NCBI GenBank assembly: GCA_031274555.1
Contig: JAISPZ010000115.1
Coordinates: forward strand, 26,459-90,458
Direction of reading: 5' to 3'
From: Bacteroidales bacterium
Lineage (GTDB): Bacteria; Bacteroidota; Bacteroidia; Bacteroidales; P3
DNA length: 64,000 bases
Shown here one piece after another: positions 1-11,500 of the stretch (positions within the stretch are counted from its first letter, which is position 1; the number at the start of each line of letters is the position of its first letter). Both the position numbers and the translations under genes were made by a program. The notes beneath the pieces were generated by a model. It was not told where the DNA came from, searched no databases, and was given only the letters and a program-made list of their open reading frames with translations.

Positions 1-1
1 G

Positions 2-118
2 GACAATATGCAGGATCGCAGTATCCAGTCGTATGCACAGGGTGTCGATATTATGTATGAAGCAGAAAGAATGAAAGATATTCTCTTTAAAATGGAACAT
101 GATTTGTGGTCTTTCTAA
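2..118 (+). CDS. C-terminal end of a truncated CDS (product unknown)
   Basis: Open frame from the window edge, ...DNMQDRSIQSYAQGVDIMYEAERMKDILFKMEHDLWSF*, followed by a terminator hairpin. Confidence 0.6.
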   Translation, partial: DNMQDRSIQSYAQGVDIMYEAERMKDILFKMEHDLWSF

Positions 119-142
119 TAATTGCCAAACTCGACTAATATT

Positions 143-174
143 AAAGCCGCTGTTGGAAAACGGCGGCTTTTTTT
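143..174 (+). terminator. Rho-independent terminator
   Basis: aaagccgc-N12-gcggcttt followed by a T-run; lies inside the 5' end of the annotated 122..2287 ORF. Confidence 0.75.
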
Positions 175-178
175 GTCT

Positions 179-2287
179 ATGCAAAAAGTATTTGATTTTT
201 TCTCACAGGAACTGACATATCTCAAAGGAGTGGGTCCCGCCAAAGCTGCTGCAATGGCGCAAGAGGGGCTACGTACTTATGGGGATCTTCTCGACTATTT
301 TCCGTTCCGCTATATAGACAAAAGTAACTTTATACATATTTCGCAAATAAAAGACGACAAATCTTTTGTTGTGCTAAAGGGAAAAATTATAGACGTTAAG
401 GAAATCGGCGCAGGCAGAAATAAACGTCTTACAGCCGTTCTAAAAGACGAAACAGGCATAATAGACCTTATATGGTTTTCGGGCATAAAATATATTTCCA
501 CAAAAGTAAGACTAAATAAGTGGTACTCTATCTTTGGAAAACCTGTAAGATATTTTAACGACTTTAATATCACTCATCCCGAAATCGAAGAGATAGATCC
601 ATCACAGACAAACACCGCGGGACAAGAGCTACTTCAACCTGTATATTCATTAAGCGAAAAAATGAAAAAAAGCGGACTTACAATCCGCTCTATGGCAGCA
701 ATAACAAAAAATCTTCTCTTGCAGGCAGAACGGCTGATACCCGAAACTTTGCCACTGAACATTATCCATGACCACAAGCTCATGCCAAGAGAAGAAGCCT
801 ATCGCCAAATACACCATCCCTCGTCGTTGCAAGAGATGAATAAAGCAAGTCGCCGTTTAAAATTCGAGGAACTTTTTTTATTACAGATGATAGTGCAGCT
901 CGAAAAGCAAAAAAAGCAACAACAGCAAGGACATATCTTTGATAAAGTAGGTGATTTTTTTCTGAAATTTTATAACAACAACTTGCCTTTTGAACTCACA
1001 GGAGCGCAAAAAAGAGTTATAAAAGAAATTCGTTCAAACACAAAAACAGGTTTTCAGATGAACCGTCTTCTGCAAGGGGATGTCGGCAGCGGAAAAACAA
1101 TGGTCGCACTTATGACAATGCTTATCGCGTGTGACAACAACTATCAGGCATGCCTTATGGTCCCAACAGAAATTCTTGCCCGACAACATTTCACATCAAT
1201 ATCAAAAATGCTTAAAGGGCTTGATGTGAATGTGGCGATTTTGACAGGAAGCACTCTGCTTTCCGAAAGAAGAACTCTTTTACCTGCACTAAAAGACGGA
1301 CAAATAAATATTCTTATAGGAACTCACGCTCTACTCGAAGACAAAGTAGAATTTAATAATCTTGGTCTTGTTGTTATAGACGAACAACATCGTTTTGGAG
1401 TTGCGCAGAGAGCACGTCTATGGAAAAAAAATAATATTCCTCCACACGTGCTTGTAATGACTGCCACACCCATTCCGCGCACACTTGGAATGACATTATA
1501 TGGCGATTTGGAAATATCCGTTATTGACGAACTGCCTTTGGGACGAAAAGAAGTAAAAACAGTTCAATCAACAGATGCAGAACGGCTCAAACTTTTTGGT
1601 TTTATAAAAAGAGAAATTGCAAAAGGAAGACAGGCTTACATTGTCTATCCACTTATTCAGGAGTCGGAAAAGTTCGATCTAAAAGATTTAATGGATGGCT
1701 ATAAAAGTATAGAACGCTCCTTTCCTGCGCCGGATTACAATATAAGTATTGTACATGGGAAAATGAAAAGCGACACTAAAGATTACGAAATGCAGCGTTT
1801 CAAAAAGGGGGAAACGCAGATAATGGTTTCAACAACCGTAATTGAAGTTGGTGTAGATGTTCCGAATGCAACTGTCATGGTTATTGAAAATAGCGAACGT
1901 TTTGGTCTTTCGCAACTTCATCAGTTGAGGGGGCGTGTCGGACGTGGCGGCGAGCAGTCATATTGTATTTTGATGACAAAAGATAATTTGAGTAAAGACG
2001 CAAGAGAACGTATAGAAACGATGGTATCAACAACAGACGGTTTCAAAATTGCAGAAGTGGATATGAGACTACGCGGACCGGGCAATATACAGGGAACACA
2101 GCAGAGCGGCATGCCCAAACTTAAAATTGCAGATATAGTAGAAGACGAGGAGCTAATGCACATCGCGAAAGCCTCTGCAATAGCTGTTCTCAAAGAAGAT
2201 CCTCATCTTGAAATGACAAAAAATTTTACGCTACGAAAAGAATTGAATGAAAAAAAACATGGAGAATTTTGGGCAAAAATATCATAA
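179..2287 (+). CDS. recG: ATP-dependent DNA helicase RecG
   Basis: LQGDVGSGKTMVALM, VIDEQHRFGVAQR, MTATPIPRTLGM, QLRGRVGRG motifs. Start moved to the ATG at 179 because the longer ORF overlaps a terminator. Confidence 0.95.
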   Translation: MQKVFDFFSQELTYLKGVGPAKAAAMAQEGLRTYGDLLDYFPFRYIDKSNFIHISQIKDDKSFVVLKGKIIDVKEIGAGRNKRLTAVLKDETGIIDLIWFSGIKYISTKVRLNKWYSIFGKPVRYFNDFNITHPEIEEIDPSQTNTAGQELLQPVYSLSEKMKKSGLTIRSMAAITKNLLLQAERLIPETLPLNIIHDHKLMPREEAYRQIHHPSSLQEMNKASRRLKFEELFLLQMIVQLEKQKKQQQQGHIFDKVGDFFLKFYNNNLPFELTGAQKRVIKEIRSNTKTGFQMNRLLQGDVGSGKTMVALMTMLIACDNNYQACLMVPTEILARQHFTSISKMLKGLDVNVAILTGSTLLSERRTLLPALKDGQINILIGTHALLEDKVEFNNLGLVVIDEQHRFGVAQRARLWKKNNIPPHVLVMTATPIPRTLGMTLYGDLEISVIDELPLGRKEVKTVQSTDAERLKLFGFIKREIAKGRQAYIVYPLIQESEKFDLKDLMDGYKSIERSFPAPDYNISIVHGKMKSDTKDYEMQRFKKGETQIMVSTTVIEVGVDVPNATVMVIENSERFGLSQLHQLRGRVGRGGEQSYCILMTKDNLSKDARERIETMVSTTDGFKIAEVDMRLRGPGNIQGTQQSGMPKLKIADIVEDEELMHIAKASAIAVLKEDPHLEMTKNFTLRKELNEKKHGEFWAKIS

Positions 2288-5132
2288 CACTTTACGTGTA
2301 TTCGGTGCGCGTGTTCACAATCTAAAAAACATAGATGTAGAAATTCCACGTAACACGCTAACCGTTATCACAGGACTTAGTGGCAGTGGAAAATCATCTC
2401 TCGCATTCGACACAATATACGCAGAGGGGCAACGCAGATATATGGAAACATTTTCTGCTTATGCCCGTAATTTTATCGGCAATATAGAACGTCCTGATGT
2501 GGACAAAATAGAGGGACTAAGTCCTGTTATTGCAATTGAGCAAAAAACGACAAATAAAAATCCGCGCTCTACCGTAGGCACGGTAACGGAAGTGTATGAC
2601 TACTTACGACTTCTCTATGCACGTACAGGCGAAGCATATTCTTACGTTACAGGTGAAAAAATGGTTCGCTATACCGAAGAACAAATGCTTGAGATGTTAA
2701 AAAAGGAATATGACGAAAAAGAAGTTTTGCTTCTCGCTCCAATTGTAAAGGGCAGAAAAGGTCATTACCGCGAACTTTTTGAAGATATACGAAAGCAAGG
2801 ATTTTTAAAAGTGAGGGTGGACGGAAATATCGAGGAAATAACATTCGGAATGCATCTCGACAGGTATAAAATTCACGATGTTGAACTTGTTATTGATAGC
2901 CTTACCGTAAACGAAAAAAATGAAACTCGTCTTAAACAGAGTGTGAAACAAGCGTTAAAGAGAGGTGAAAACAACATCCTTGTAATAGAAAAAAAAACGA
3001 AAAAATCACGCTATTACAGCAAAAATTTAATGTGTCCAACTTCGTTCATCTCTTACCCCGAACCAGAGCCAAATACTTTTTCGTTCAACTCCCCTTATGG
3101 TGCCTGCCCGCACTGTGGCGGACTTGGAACTGTAACAAGCATTGATATAGAAAAAATCATTCCTGACAGAAACAAAAGTATTGTTGAGGGAGGAATTACA
3201 CCTGTTCAACTCAACAGAGGAGGAAAAAGCACATGGAAAGATGAACAGACAGGTAATAATTACACGCTTCATCAAATAAAAAAAATAGCAGAAAAATTTG
3301 ACTTTGACTTTAACACACCTCTCAATAAAGTTCCACAAGAAGCGATTGATGCAATTCTCTACGGTATAACGTCAAGTATAAAAGAAAAACGCGCGGGAGT
3401 TGTTATAGAAAAAAAAATTGACTTTGACGGTCTTGTAAAACACATCGAAAATGTTCACAGTCACGATTTGCCGTCCATGCAAAAGTGGGCATCTCAATTT
3501 ATGCACAAACAAATATGTCCCGAATGTAATGGCAAACGTCTTGGGAAAATATCACTAAGTTTTAAAATCGACAATCTTAATATTGCGGATATTGCAGCAA
3601 TGCAGATAAGCGATCTCTACTTGTGGGTTCTCGGTGTTTCCGAACGTCTTAACGATTTTCAAAAAAAAATAGGCAGTGAAATTTTACGCGAACTTTCGAT
3701 AAAAATTAAGTTTCTCCTTGATGTCGGACTTGACTATCTCTCACTAAACAGAGAGTCCACAGGACTTTCGGGAGGTGAGTCGCAACGTATCCGATTAGCA
3801 ACTCAAATAGGCTCGAAACTCGTTAATGTGCTTTATATTTTAGACGAGCCAAGCATAGGACTCCATCAGCGCGATAATAGAAAACTTATTGCTTCTTTAA
3901 AGCAGTTGCGAGATATGGGCAACACCGTTATCGTTGTTGAGCACGACGAAGAGATGATGCGCGAGGCAGATTATATTATAGACTTGGGACCCGGTGCGGG
4001 CGAAAACGGAGGCAAGATTACAGCTACAGGTTATCTTAATGAATTTCTGAAAACATCAACAATTACCACCGACTATCTTAACGGTATTCGTAAAATTGAA
4101 CCGCCTTTAACACTACGTAAAGATAATGGGAAATTTTTAACGCTTAAAGGTGCTGTCGGAAACAATCTTAAAAACGTAACATTAAAACTTCCACTCGGAA
4201 AATTCGTTTGCATTACAGGCGTATCGGGAAGTGGAAAATCGTCACTTATCACACAGACATTGCGCCCCGCTCTTTCAAAACTTTTTTATCGCTCGTGGCA
4301 ACAGCCACTCCCGTACAAGTCGTTGGATGGAACGGAGAACATAGATAAAATGATTGAGATAGACCAGCAGCCGATTGGTCGCACCCCACGCTCGAACCCC
4401 GCGACATACGTTGGATTTTTTGACGAGATACGAACCCTGTACGCATCACTCCCAAAAGCAAAAATAAGAGGATATTTGCCGGGTAGATTTTCGTTTAATG
4501 TTAAAGGTGGCAGGTGCGAAAGATGTTGCGGAGCGGGGGTAGAAACGATAGAAATGAATTTTTTGCCAGATGTATATGTTACATGCGAAGAATGTTACGG
4601 CAAGAGATATAATCCTGAAACGCTTGAAATTCGTTACAGAGGAAAGTCGATAAACGATGTGTTAGAAATGAGTATGGAGCAGGCAGAAACATTTTTTGAA
4701 AATATACCTGCTCTTGCGAATAAAATAAAAGTGCTTAATTCGGTAGGACTTGGCTATATATCGCTTGGACAAGCCGCCACAACGCTTTCAGGTGGGGAGG
4801 CGCAAAGAATAAAACTTGCAACAGAACTTGTCAGAAAGGGAACAGGAAAGACACTCTATATACTTGATGAGCCGACAACAGGTCTTCATTTTGAAGATAT
4901 TCGCATATTGCTTTCGGTATTGCAAAAATTAGTCGATAGTGGCAACACTGTTGTCGTTATCGAACATAATTTAGATGTGATAAAATGTGCAGATCGTATT
5001 ATTGATTTGGGTCCTGACGGAGGAAAAGGCGGAGGAAATATTATTGCAGAGGGAACGCCAGCCGAAATAGCGAAAAATGATAACAGTATAACAGGAAAAT
5101 ATTTGCGTCCTTTCACGCACAACGCACACTAA
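2247..5132 (+). CDS. uvrA: Excinuclease ABC subunit A
   Basis: Two ABC ATPase cassettes ([24 protein letters not shown]), zinc-finger CxxC motifs, [12 protein letters not shown] / [12 protein letters not shown] signatures. Confidence 0.97.
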   Translation: MKKNMENFGQKYHNTLRVFGARVHNLKNIDVEIPRNTLTVITGLSGSGKSSLAFDTIYAEGQRRYMETFSAYARNFIGNIERPDVDKIEGLSPVIAIEQKTTNKNPRSTVGTVTEVYDYLRLLYARTGEAYSYVTGEKMVRYTEEQMLEMLKKEYDEKEVLLLAPIVKGRKGHYRELFEDIRKQGFLKVRVDGNIEEITFGMHLDRYKIHDVELVIDSLTVNEKNETRLKQSVKQALKRGENNILVIEKKTKKSRYYSKNLMCPTSFISYPEPEPNTFSFNSPYGACPHCGGLGTVTSIDIEKIIPDRNKSIVEGGITPVQLNRGGKSTWKDEQTGNNYTLHQIKKIAEKFDFDFNTPLNKVPQEAIDAILYGITSSIKEKRAGVVIEKKIDFDGLVKHIENVHSHDLPSMQKWASQFMHKQICPECNGKRLGKISLSFKIDNLNIADIAAMQISDLYLWVLGVSERLNDFQKKIGSEILRELSIKIKFLLDVGLDYLSLNRESTGLSGGESQRIRLATQIGSKLVNVLYILDEPSIGLHQRDNRKLIASLKQLRDMGNTVIVVEHDEEMMREADYIIDLGPGAGENGGKITATGYLNEFLKTSTITTDYLNGIRKIEPPLTLRKDNGKFLTLKGAVGNNLKNVTLKLPLGKFVCITGVSGSGKSSLITQTLRPALSKLFYRSWQQPLPYKSLDGTENIDKMIEIDQQPIGRTPRSNPATYVGFFDEIRTLYASLPKAKIRGYLPGRFSFNVKGGRCERCCGAGVETIEMNFLPDVYVTCEECYGKRYNPETLEIRYRGKSINDVLEMSMEQAETFFENIPALANKIKVLNSVGLGYISLGQAATTLSGGEAQRIKLATELVRKGTGKTLYILDEPTTGLHFEDIRILLSVLQKLVDSGNTVVVIEHNLDVIKCADRIIDLGPDGGKGGGNIIAEGTPAEIAKNDNSITGKYLRPFTHNAH

Positions 5133-5148
5133 CAAAAACTAATGGAAT

Positions 5149-6837
5149 ATGATAGAAATTCTTTGTAAAAACAACGGAGTAGTCAAAAAGTACGAAAAAG
5201 GCATAACGTTGCGGGAAATCGCAAACGACCAAAATATCACACTAAAAGGTGAAATTCTTGGCGCAAATATAAATAACCAGCTACGCGAACTATCGTACGG
5301 GATATACGAAAACTCAAGGGTATCGTTCGTTGATATTACGTCCACAAACGGCTATATGATGTATATTCGTTCGCTGTTTTTTGTGCTCTACAAAGCAATT
5401 GATGATATTTATCCTAAAGCGTCTTTTCATGTAGAACATTCCCTACCCTACGGCTTCTACTGCGAAATAGAAAATTTGCACGAAAATTCATGCGAAAATT
5501 TATGCGACGAGTCACTAAAAAAAATCAAAAAGCGCGTAGAGGAAATTATTGAAATGGATATACCGTTTATCCATCAATCCATACCTACCGAAGAAGTAAT
5601 TGAGCTGTACAGAGAAAAAGGATTTCTTGAAAAGGTCGCCCTTTTTGAAACGAGAAATCAACTTTTTTCATCAATTTATAAACTTGAAGACAAGATAAAT
5701 TATTTTTACAACGCGCTACTCCCATCAACAGGATACATCAAGCAGTATAGCATTGAGCCGTACTGCAACGGAATAATTGTATCCGCACCACGAACACCGC
5801 AAGACGATGTCGCAAACGGAAACAATTCTGCACAGAAGGATGCTCAAATGCAACTTTTCGAAATTTTTCAGGAGCATAAAAAATGGCTCGAAATTCTTGG
5901 CGTTCCATATCTGGGTTACCTCAATAAAAAAGTACTTTCTGGAGAGTCAGGGCGACTAATAAAAATTTCCGAAGCACTTCACGAGAAAAAAATTGCATTT
6001 ATCGCAGACAAGATAAAAGAACATCAAAGTGCGAAAGTCGTTCTTATCAGCGGACCGTCTTCATCAGGAAAAACAACTTTCAGCAAACGTCTTGGAGTAC
6101 ACTTGCAGGTGCTCGGCTTTCAGACACAGGAAATTTCGTTAGACAATTATTTTGTCGATAGAGAGCATACTCCAAAAGATGAAAACGGCGACTATGATTT
6201 TGAAGCACTCGAAGCACTTGATATTGAATTTTTTAATGAACAACTTGCAATGCTGTTGTCGAAAGAAAATGCAGAAGTAGAAATTCCTGCTTTCGACTTC
6301 AAAACAGGCAAAAGGACGTTTAAGGGCGACAAAATAAAAATGACACCAAAAACAATTCTTATAATTGAGGGTATTCATGCTCTTAATCCCTCACTCACAA
6401 ATAAAGTTGCGCGTAAGCTAAAATATAATATTTTCTGTTCTGCCCTCACACATATCACAATAGATTCTCAAAATCTCGTAAAAAGCACCGACAATCGTAT
6501 GTTAAGACGTATAGTGCGCGACTATCATTACAGGGGTTATTCCGCTACTGAAACAATCCGCAGATGGGACAGCGTTCGCAAGGGGGAAAACAAATATATT
6601 TTTCCATATCAGGCGCACGCCGACATTATGTTTAATTCCGCACTTCTCTTTGAACTTGGTGTAATAAAAAAAGTTGTAGAACCTCTTTTGCAAGACGTTC
6701 CTCAAACAAGTGATGAATATCTTGAGGCGGAACGTCTTCTAAAATTTCTTTCTTATTTTAAACAGATAGATGCAACTGAAATACCGCCTACTTCAATTCT
6801 GCGCGAATTTCTTGGCGGTAGCAGTTTTAGATATTAA
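5149..6837 (+). CDS. Uridine kinase-like nucleoside kinase with N-terminal TGS/ThrRS-like domain
   Basis: N-terminal TGS/ThrRS-like segment, Walker A GPSSSGKTTFSKRL, DNYFVDREHTPKDENGDYDFE typical of the Bacteroidetes nucleoside kinase family. Confidence 0.85.
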   Translation: MIEILCKNNGVVKKYEKGITLREIANDQNITLKGEILGANINNQLRELSYGIYENSRVSFVDITSTNGYMMYIRSLFFVLYKAIDDIYPKASFHVEHSLPYGFYCEIENLHENSCENLCDESLKKIKKRVEEIIEMDIPFIHQSIPTEEVIELYREKGFLEKVALFETRNQLFSSIYKLEDKINYFYNALLPSTGYIKQYSIEPYCNGIIVSAPRTPQDDVANGNNSAQKDAQMQLFEIFQEHKKWLEILGVPYLGYLNKKVLSGESGRLIKISEALHEKKIAFIADKIKEHQSAKVVLISGPSSSGKTTFSKRLGVHLQVLGFQTQEISLDNYFVDREHTPKDENGDYDFEALEALDIEFFNEQLAMLLSKENAEVEIPAFDFKTGKRTFKGDKIKMTPKTILIIEGIHALNPSLTNKVARKLKYNIFCSALTHITIDSQNLVKSTDNRMLRRIVRDYHYRGYSATETIRRWDSVRKGENKYIFPYQAHADIMFNSALLFELGVIKKVVEPLLQDVPQTSDEYLEAERLLKFLSYFKQIDATEIPPTSILREFLGGSSFRY

Positions 6838-6856
6838 AATGTAGTAACTTCGCTGT

Positions 6857-7054
6857 ATGGATAAGATGACTAAAATACTTTGGATAGACGACGAAATAGA
6901 ACTCTTAAAGCCGCATATACTTTTTTTAGAGGGGAAAGGTATCGAAGTAAATACTGCAAACAACGGCAGTGATGCCCTGTCCGTACTGACATCTCTGACG
7001 GTTGATATTGTTTCCCTCGAAGAAATGATGTTGCCTGTTATTATAATGCAATGA
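6857..7054 (+). pseudogene. Truncated response-regulator receiver domain, PorX-like remnant
   Basis: TKILWIDDEIELLKPHILFLEGKGIEVNTANNGSDAL matches the PorX receiver start; ORF stops after 65 aa at the phosphoacceptor region and overlaps the tsaE start (ATGA). Confidence 0.7.
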
Positions 7055-7476
7055 CGATAACAATCCCCTCCCTTGACAAGTTGCCACAAGCAGCAGAAGC
7101 ACTGTTAGAGCATTTTTCAGACGAACGTGTATTCGCATTTTTTGCTGATATGGGCGCAGGAAAAACAACATTTATTAAGGAACTGTGCAATGTCCTAAAT
7201 GTGCAGGACACTGTTGTAAGCCCAACGTTTGCGATAGTAAACGAATATCACACGAAAGATGAAACTCCTGTTTATCATTTCGACCTGTATCGTCTAAAAA
7301 ACGCTTCCGAAGCATTTGACATCGGCTTCAACGAATATGTTTCTTCCGGCTCATACTGCTTTATCGAATGGTCGGAAGTTATAGACGGACATATAGCTAC
7401 TCCATACGTACAAATAGAAATTTCGGTGGACGAAAACACTCTCGCCCGCCGTCTTACTGCTAAAATAATACGATGA
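7051..7476 (+). CDS. tsaE: tRNA threonylcarbamoyladenosine biosynthesis ATPase TsaE
   Basis: DMGAGKTTFIKEL, VSPTFAIVNEY, HFDLYRL, IEWSEV motifs. Confidence 0.93.
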   Translation: MTITIPSLDKLPQAAEALLEHFSDERVFAFFADMGAGKTTFIKELCNVLNVQDTVVSPTFAIVNEYHTKDETPVYHFDLYRLKNASEAFDIGFNEYVSSGSYCFIEWSEVIDGHIATPYVQIEISVDENTLARRLTAKIIR

Positions 7477-8540
7477 TAAAAACACACTCTCTCTCTGATT
7501 TAGGTACATTAGTAAAAAAATATTCTAATGTCATAGTGGTGGCAGATAAAAATTCTGCAAAATATACGTTGCCACTATTAGAGTTGCCGAAGGTGCAGAC
7601 ACTGCTAATTGACGGCAGGGAGCAATGCAAAAATATCGACACCGTAGTAGAAATTTGGAAAAAATTTGAAGCCTTGCATTTGGATAGAAACTCGGTAGCA
7701 GTAAATCTTGGCGGAGGAGTTGTAAGCGATGTGTCCGGGTTTGCTGCAAGTACGTACAAACGTGGTATTCCATATATCAACGTCCCAACAACACTGCTTG
7801 CAATGGTGGATGCCTCGATAGGAGGAAAAACAGCCGTCAATGTGGACGGAATAAAAAATTTGGCGGGACTTTTCGCACTCCCTGCCGCTGTACTTATCGA
7901 TATTAAATTTTTAGATACACTGCCTCTAAAAGAAAAAATGTCGGGATTTGCAGAGCTGATAAAGATGTACGCCATTACAAAAAAGACTCTTGATCTAACA
8001 TATTTAACTTATGTTATAAGTGCATTTTCGGGCGGGGACAAAATGCCTCTCGAAGAAGCAATACTTTTCTCTGCCAAACAAAAAGAAAAAGTCGTATCGA
8101 AAGATTTTACCGAACAAGGCTCGCGTAAAATACTCAATTTCGGTCATACGGTAGGACACGCGATAGAGTCGCTTTGCTTGAAAAAAAATATACCGCTCAC
8201 GCATGGGGAAGCTGTGTTGTGGGGGATGGTAGCCGAGCTTTACCTGTCTGTAAAACTGCTTGACTTCCCCATGAATGAGTATAATAAATTCAAGGCATTT
8301 GCCCACGAACATTACGATATACCACAAGGCATTTTAAACAAAAAAGATTTGCCTGTCCTAATGTCTTTTATTCGTAATGACAAAAAAAACTCTGGCGATA
8401 AAATCTATCCTGTACTCCTCTCCCACTACGGTGCCTGCCGTTGGGACATCCCTGTAAGCGAAGAAGACGTTAAAGACAGTATTATGCAACTTATTTTACA
8501 AGAAGTTTACAAACGTAAACTTGGTTGTTCGCTAAAATAA
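7473..8540 (+). CDS. aroB: 3-dehydroquinate synthase
   Basis: NLGGGVVSDVSGFAASTYKRGIPYINVPTTLLAMVDASIGGKTAVN, LNFGHTVGHAIES. Confidence 0.96.
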   Translation: MIKTHSLSDLGTLVKKYSNVIVVADKNSAKYTLPLLELPKVQTLLIDGREQCKNIDTVVEIWKKFEALHLDRNSVAVNLGGGVVSDVSGFAASTYKRGIPYINVPTTLLAMVDASIGGKTAVNVDGIKNLAGLFALPAAVLIDIKFLDTLPLKEKMSGFAELIKMYAITKKTLDLTYLTYVISAFSGGDKMPLEEAILFSAKQKEKVVSKDFTEQGSRKILNFGHTVGHAIESLCLKKNIPLTHGEAVLWGMVAELYLSVKLLDFPMNEYNKFKAFAHEHYDIPQGILNKKDLPVLMSFIRNDKKNSGDKIYPVLLSHYGACRWDIPVSEEDVKDSIMQLILQEVYKRKLGCSLK

Positions 8541-11500
8541 ATCTCAACAGATATGAACCCGAAGCAAGGTTTTTAACCGATATTTTTCTGGTATTGCCCG
8601 AAACAGTCTTAACAGCATTGCCTGCCATATCAATAATTTGCGCACTTACATACTCACCCTCTGCCGTAATATATTCGGTAGCGGGATTAGGATAAACTTT
8701 TATAGCCGAAAAATTATTCACCGTTTCATTTGCGGTGAAGTCTTCCACTGTATAGTAAACAGGTTCGCACGGTATTGCATCACATTCGTTCCATAAAGAA
8801 GAAACGACATATTCGTATGTGCCAGGGGCTACATCTGCATCTTTGAATTGTACATCCGTCAATACATTTTCGTTTAATTGTATGCCGTTCCGATAGATAT
8901 TGAAGCCTGTCAATTTAAGAGTGTTGCTCGTAGCGTATAGCGGTTGCTTCAATTGTTTCACAGTTATATTTTGCGTAACATTTTCCGTATTTATATTTCT
9001 GCCAAGCAGTGGTGTACCGCCACTCTTCTTCGCTGCTGACGGTGCTGCTGCCGTCACATCCCTTTGTTTTACCAACAGAGCCGTAATAGCAAAATTATTC
9101 TCTACTACGCCACTTTGAGAAGCATAACGCCACGAAGACATATTTTCGGGTGTTTGTGATATTAAATCGCCGTATTTTGCTTTGACCGGACCGTAAGACA
9201 AGCCGAATGGCTGTTCTGTGTAATTCGAGCCTGTATAGCCAACAACCAACTCTTTAATGCCGTCTAACGAGATAGGACTGTCAAACATTACAGTATTATA
9301 ATTGGGATAGTCCAACATTCCTTCAAACGGCTCATAATATACAACATTATCATCTAAAATCACTATCGGCTTTACATCTGCCCTCGAAACAAGGAAAAAC
9401 GAGATACCGCCCAAATCAAAACCCTCGTACATCTTTAAAGTTACGCTGTCCCAGCCTACTGCCACCGTCAATGGTGTCAGGTCTGCAAGCCCTATTGCAT
9501 TTACAATAGCCTTTTCGCCGTAATATAGCGGATACGGCTCTTCAAAATATGGCAAAGACCATTTGGCTGTTACGTCATACTTTTCACTGTTCTCAGAAGC
9601 AACCGCTGAGAGATTTAGCCCTATCGGTGCACTGCAAGAGCCTTCGCCTGTAAGGGTTATTTCTATGGAGTCCGAAGCTACGCAGGAATTGTTGTAAAAA
9701 CATTCTATACGGTAGGTCAAAGGCACTCCTGACGTTGCTGCCTTATCGGTATAATACAAAAATGGCCACAGCTCATCGTTTATCTGTTCACCATTTCGAT
9801 AGACATTGAAACCGACCAATTTTGCTGTTTGCGAGGGTGCGTCAAACGTTAAAAACGTTTCGCCGTTTATTTCTCTCGCATCTAACCCTGACGGTGGCTG
9901 GCATGTTCCTGTCGGAAATATTTCAGCCACAACAGAGTCTGACATTTCGGACGTACAGTTATTGTTAAATTCTACGTTTACTCTATAAACATAAATACCC
10001 GAATCGAACACTACGTCGTTATACGTTCTCTTTTGCAAAGGCGTACTGTTAAGTTTCACGCCATTCCTGAACAGGTTATATCCTCTCAAATTGGGATTGC
10101 TTTCCAATTCTAAAAGCACTGCGCAATTGCTGCCGCCTGCAACTTGATAAACAGGTACCAGACAAACGGTGCTGTCGTCCAATATAGCAATAGAAATGCT
10201 GCCTGCACCTCCACCATAAGGACTTGCATCCGTCAAATCGACCTTATTCATGTAGTCTATCGTCCTGCCTGTCGGCAACTTGGTGGACAAGTCGTATTCT
10301 CTAATCAGCGCACTCTTTGTACCTGACTGTTCGTTTGTATAGATTTTGCCTTTATAGTAAGCCGTTCCAGACGTTGAAGCAGAAAGCGAAAGTCCATCCC
10401 CTATAAGTTCTCCGTCCTTCTTAATAAAGAAACTCGTTTGCCAGCCGCCAACCTCAAAACCGCCGTTTCCACCATCTAACGAAGCAACGTAGGTAAAGTG
10501 ATTGATTTCGGTTACATTGCTTACGCTAAAGTAGTCTAAAATGCTTTTATTTTCCAAATCTATCTTATATACACGGTTAGGCACACAGGCAACATAGACA
10601 GATGTGCCGTCCGTAGCAAACGCAATAACAGCAGGCAAGCTAGGAATATCAAACACTTCCGCCAGATGACCCGCATCATCAAATTTTGCAATACCGCGAG
10701 TATTGAAAGTAGTAGAATAGTAATAGTCTTTATACTTGAAAAATGTGTAACGGGTATCGGATAACAAGTCCATTTTAGAGATGAAGTCCATATCCTCGCT
10801 GACATACTTCGTCTTACTTTCCACAACACTTTCGCCAGACACTGCTTTATGGATTTGGTCAGTATCACCACCAAACAGTGTCGGACTTGCGCTTGCGCCA
10901 TTCTCTACACGATCTGTGGATAAACCCCACCGAACTGCGACCGTACGGTTGTATATCACTTCGTGATTTATTCTTTTCACCGAATAGCAGCCACCTACCG
11001 GCACTATTTGAATGGAAAATGCGTCGCTTGGGTTGGACTCGCCTGTTTGATAAATAGCCGTAACAGTATAGGTGTGGTATCCTTCCGCAGGCGCAGGATC
11101 TACGTAAGAAAGAGTTGTGATTGGCGTACTGTTCATTTTTACGCCATTTCTATATGCATTGTACCCTGTAATCTGTCGTCCGTTCGGAATAGGTTCAAAC
11201 CACGAAAGAGTGACAAACATCGTTTCCCTCGTCTGTTTTACACGCAGTGCCTGCGGGCGAGAATTAACAGTACTGTCCCCCAGAACAACAATAAATGAGC
11301 CGTAATTGCTCCCCACTAATCCGTATCCGCAAAGTACTTTACCGTCTATCGAAATATCCGTACCATGCTCTAAAGTAATGCCTGTTGCCGTTAAGCCATA
11401 CAGTTCTCTCAGGAAAATAGACAGAGGCAATGTGCCTGTTTCTTTACTCCAGACAAGCGCACCCTCATTAGCGTAGCCTATAGCTAATCCATTATCGGAA

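Noticed and set aside
122-178. N-terminal extension of recG ORF (MPNSTNIKAAVGKRRLFLS)
   Set aside because: Spans a rho-independent terminator; a good ATG follows at 179.
7460-7975. 171-aa ORF on - strand
   Set aside because: Antisense to aroB with no domain signal.
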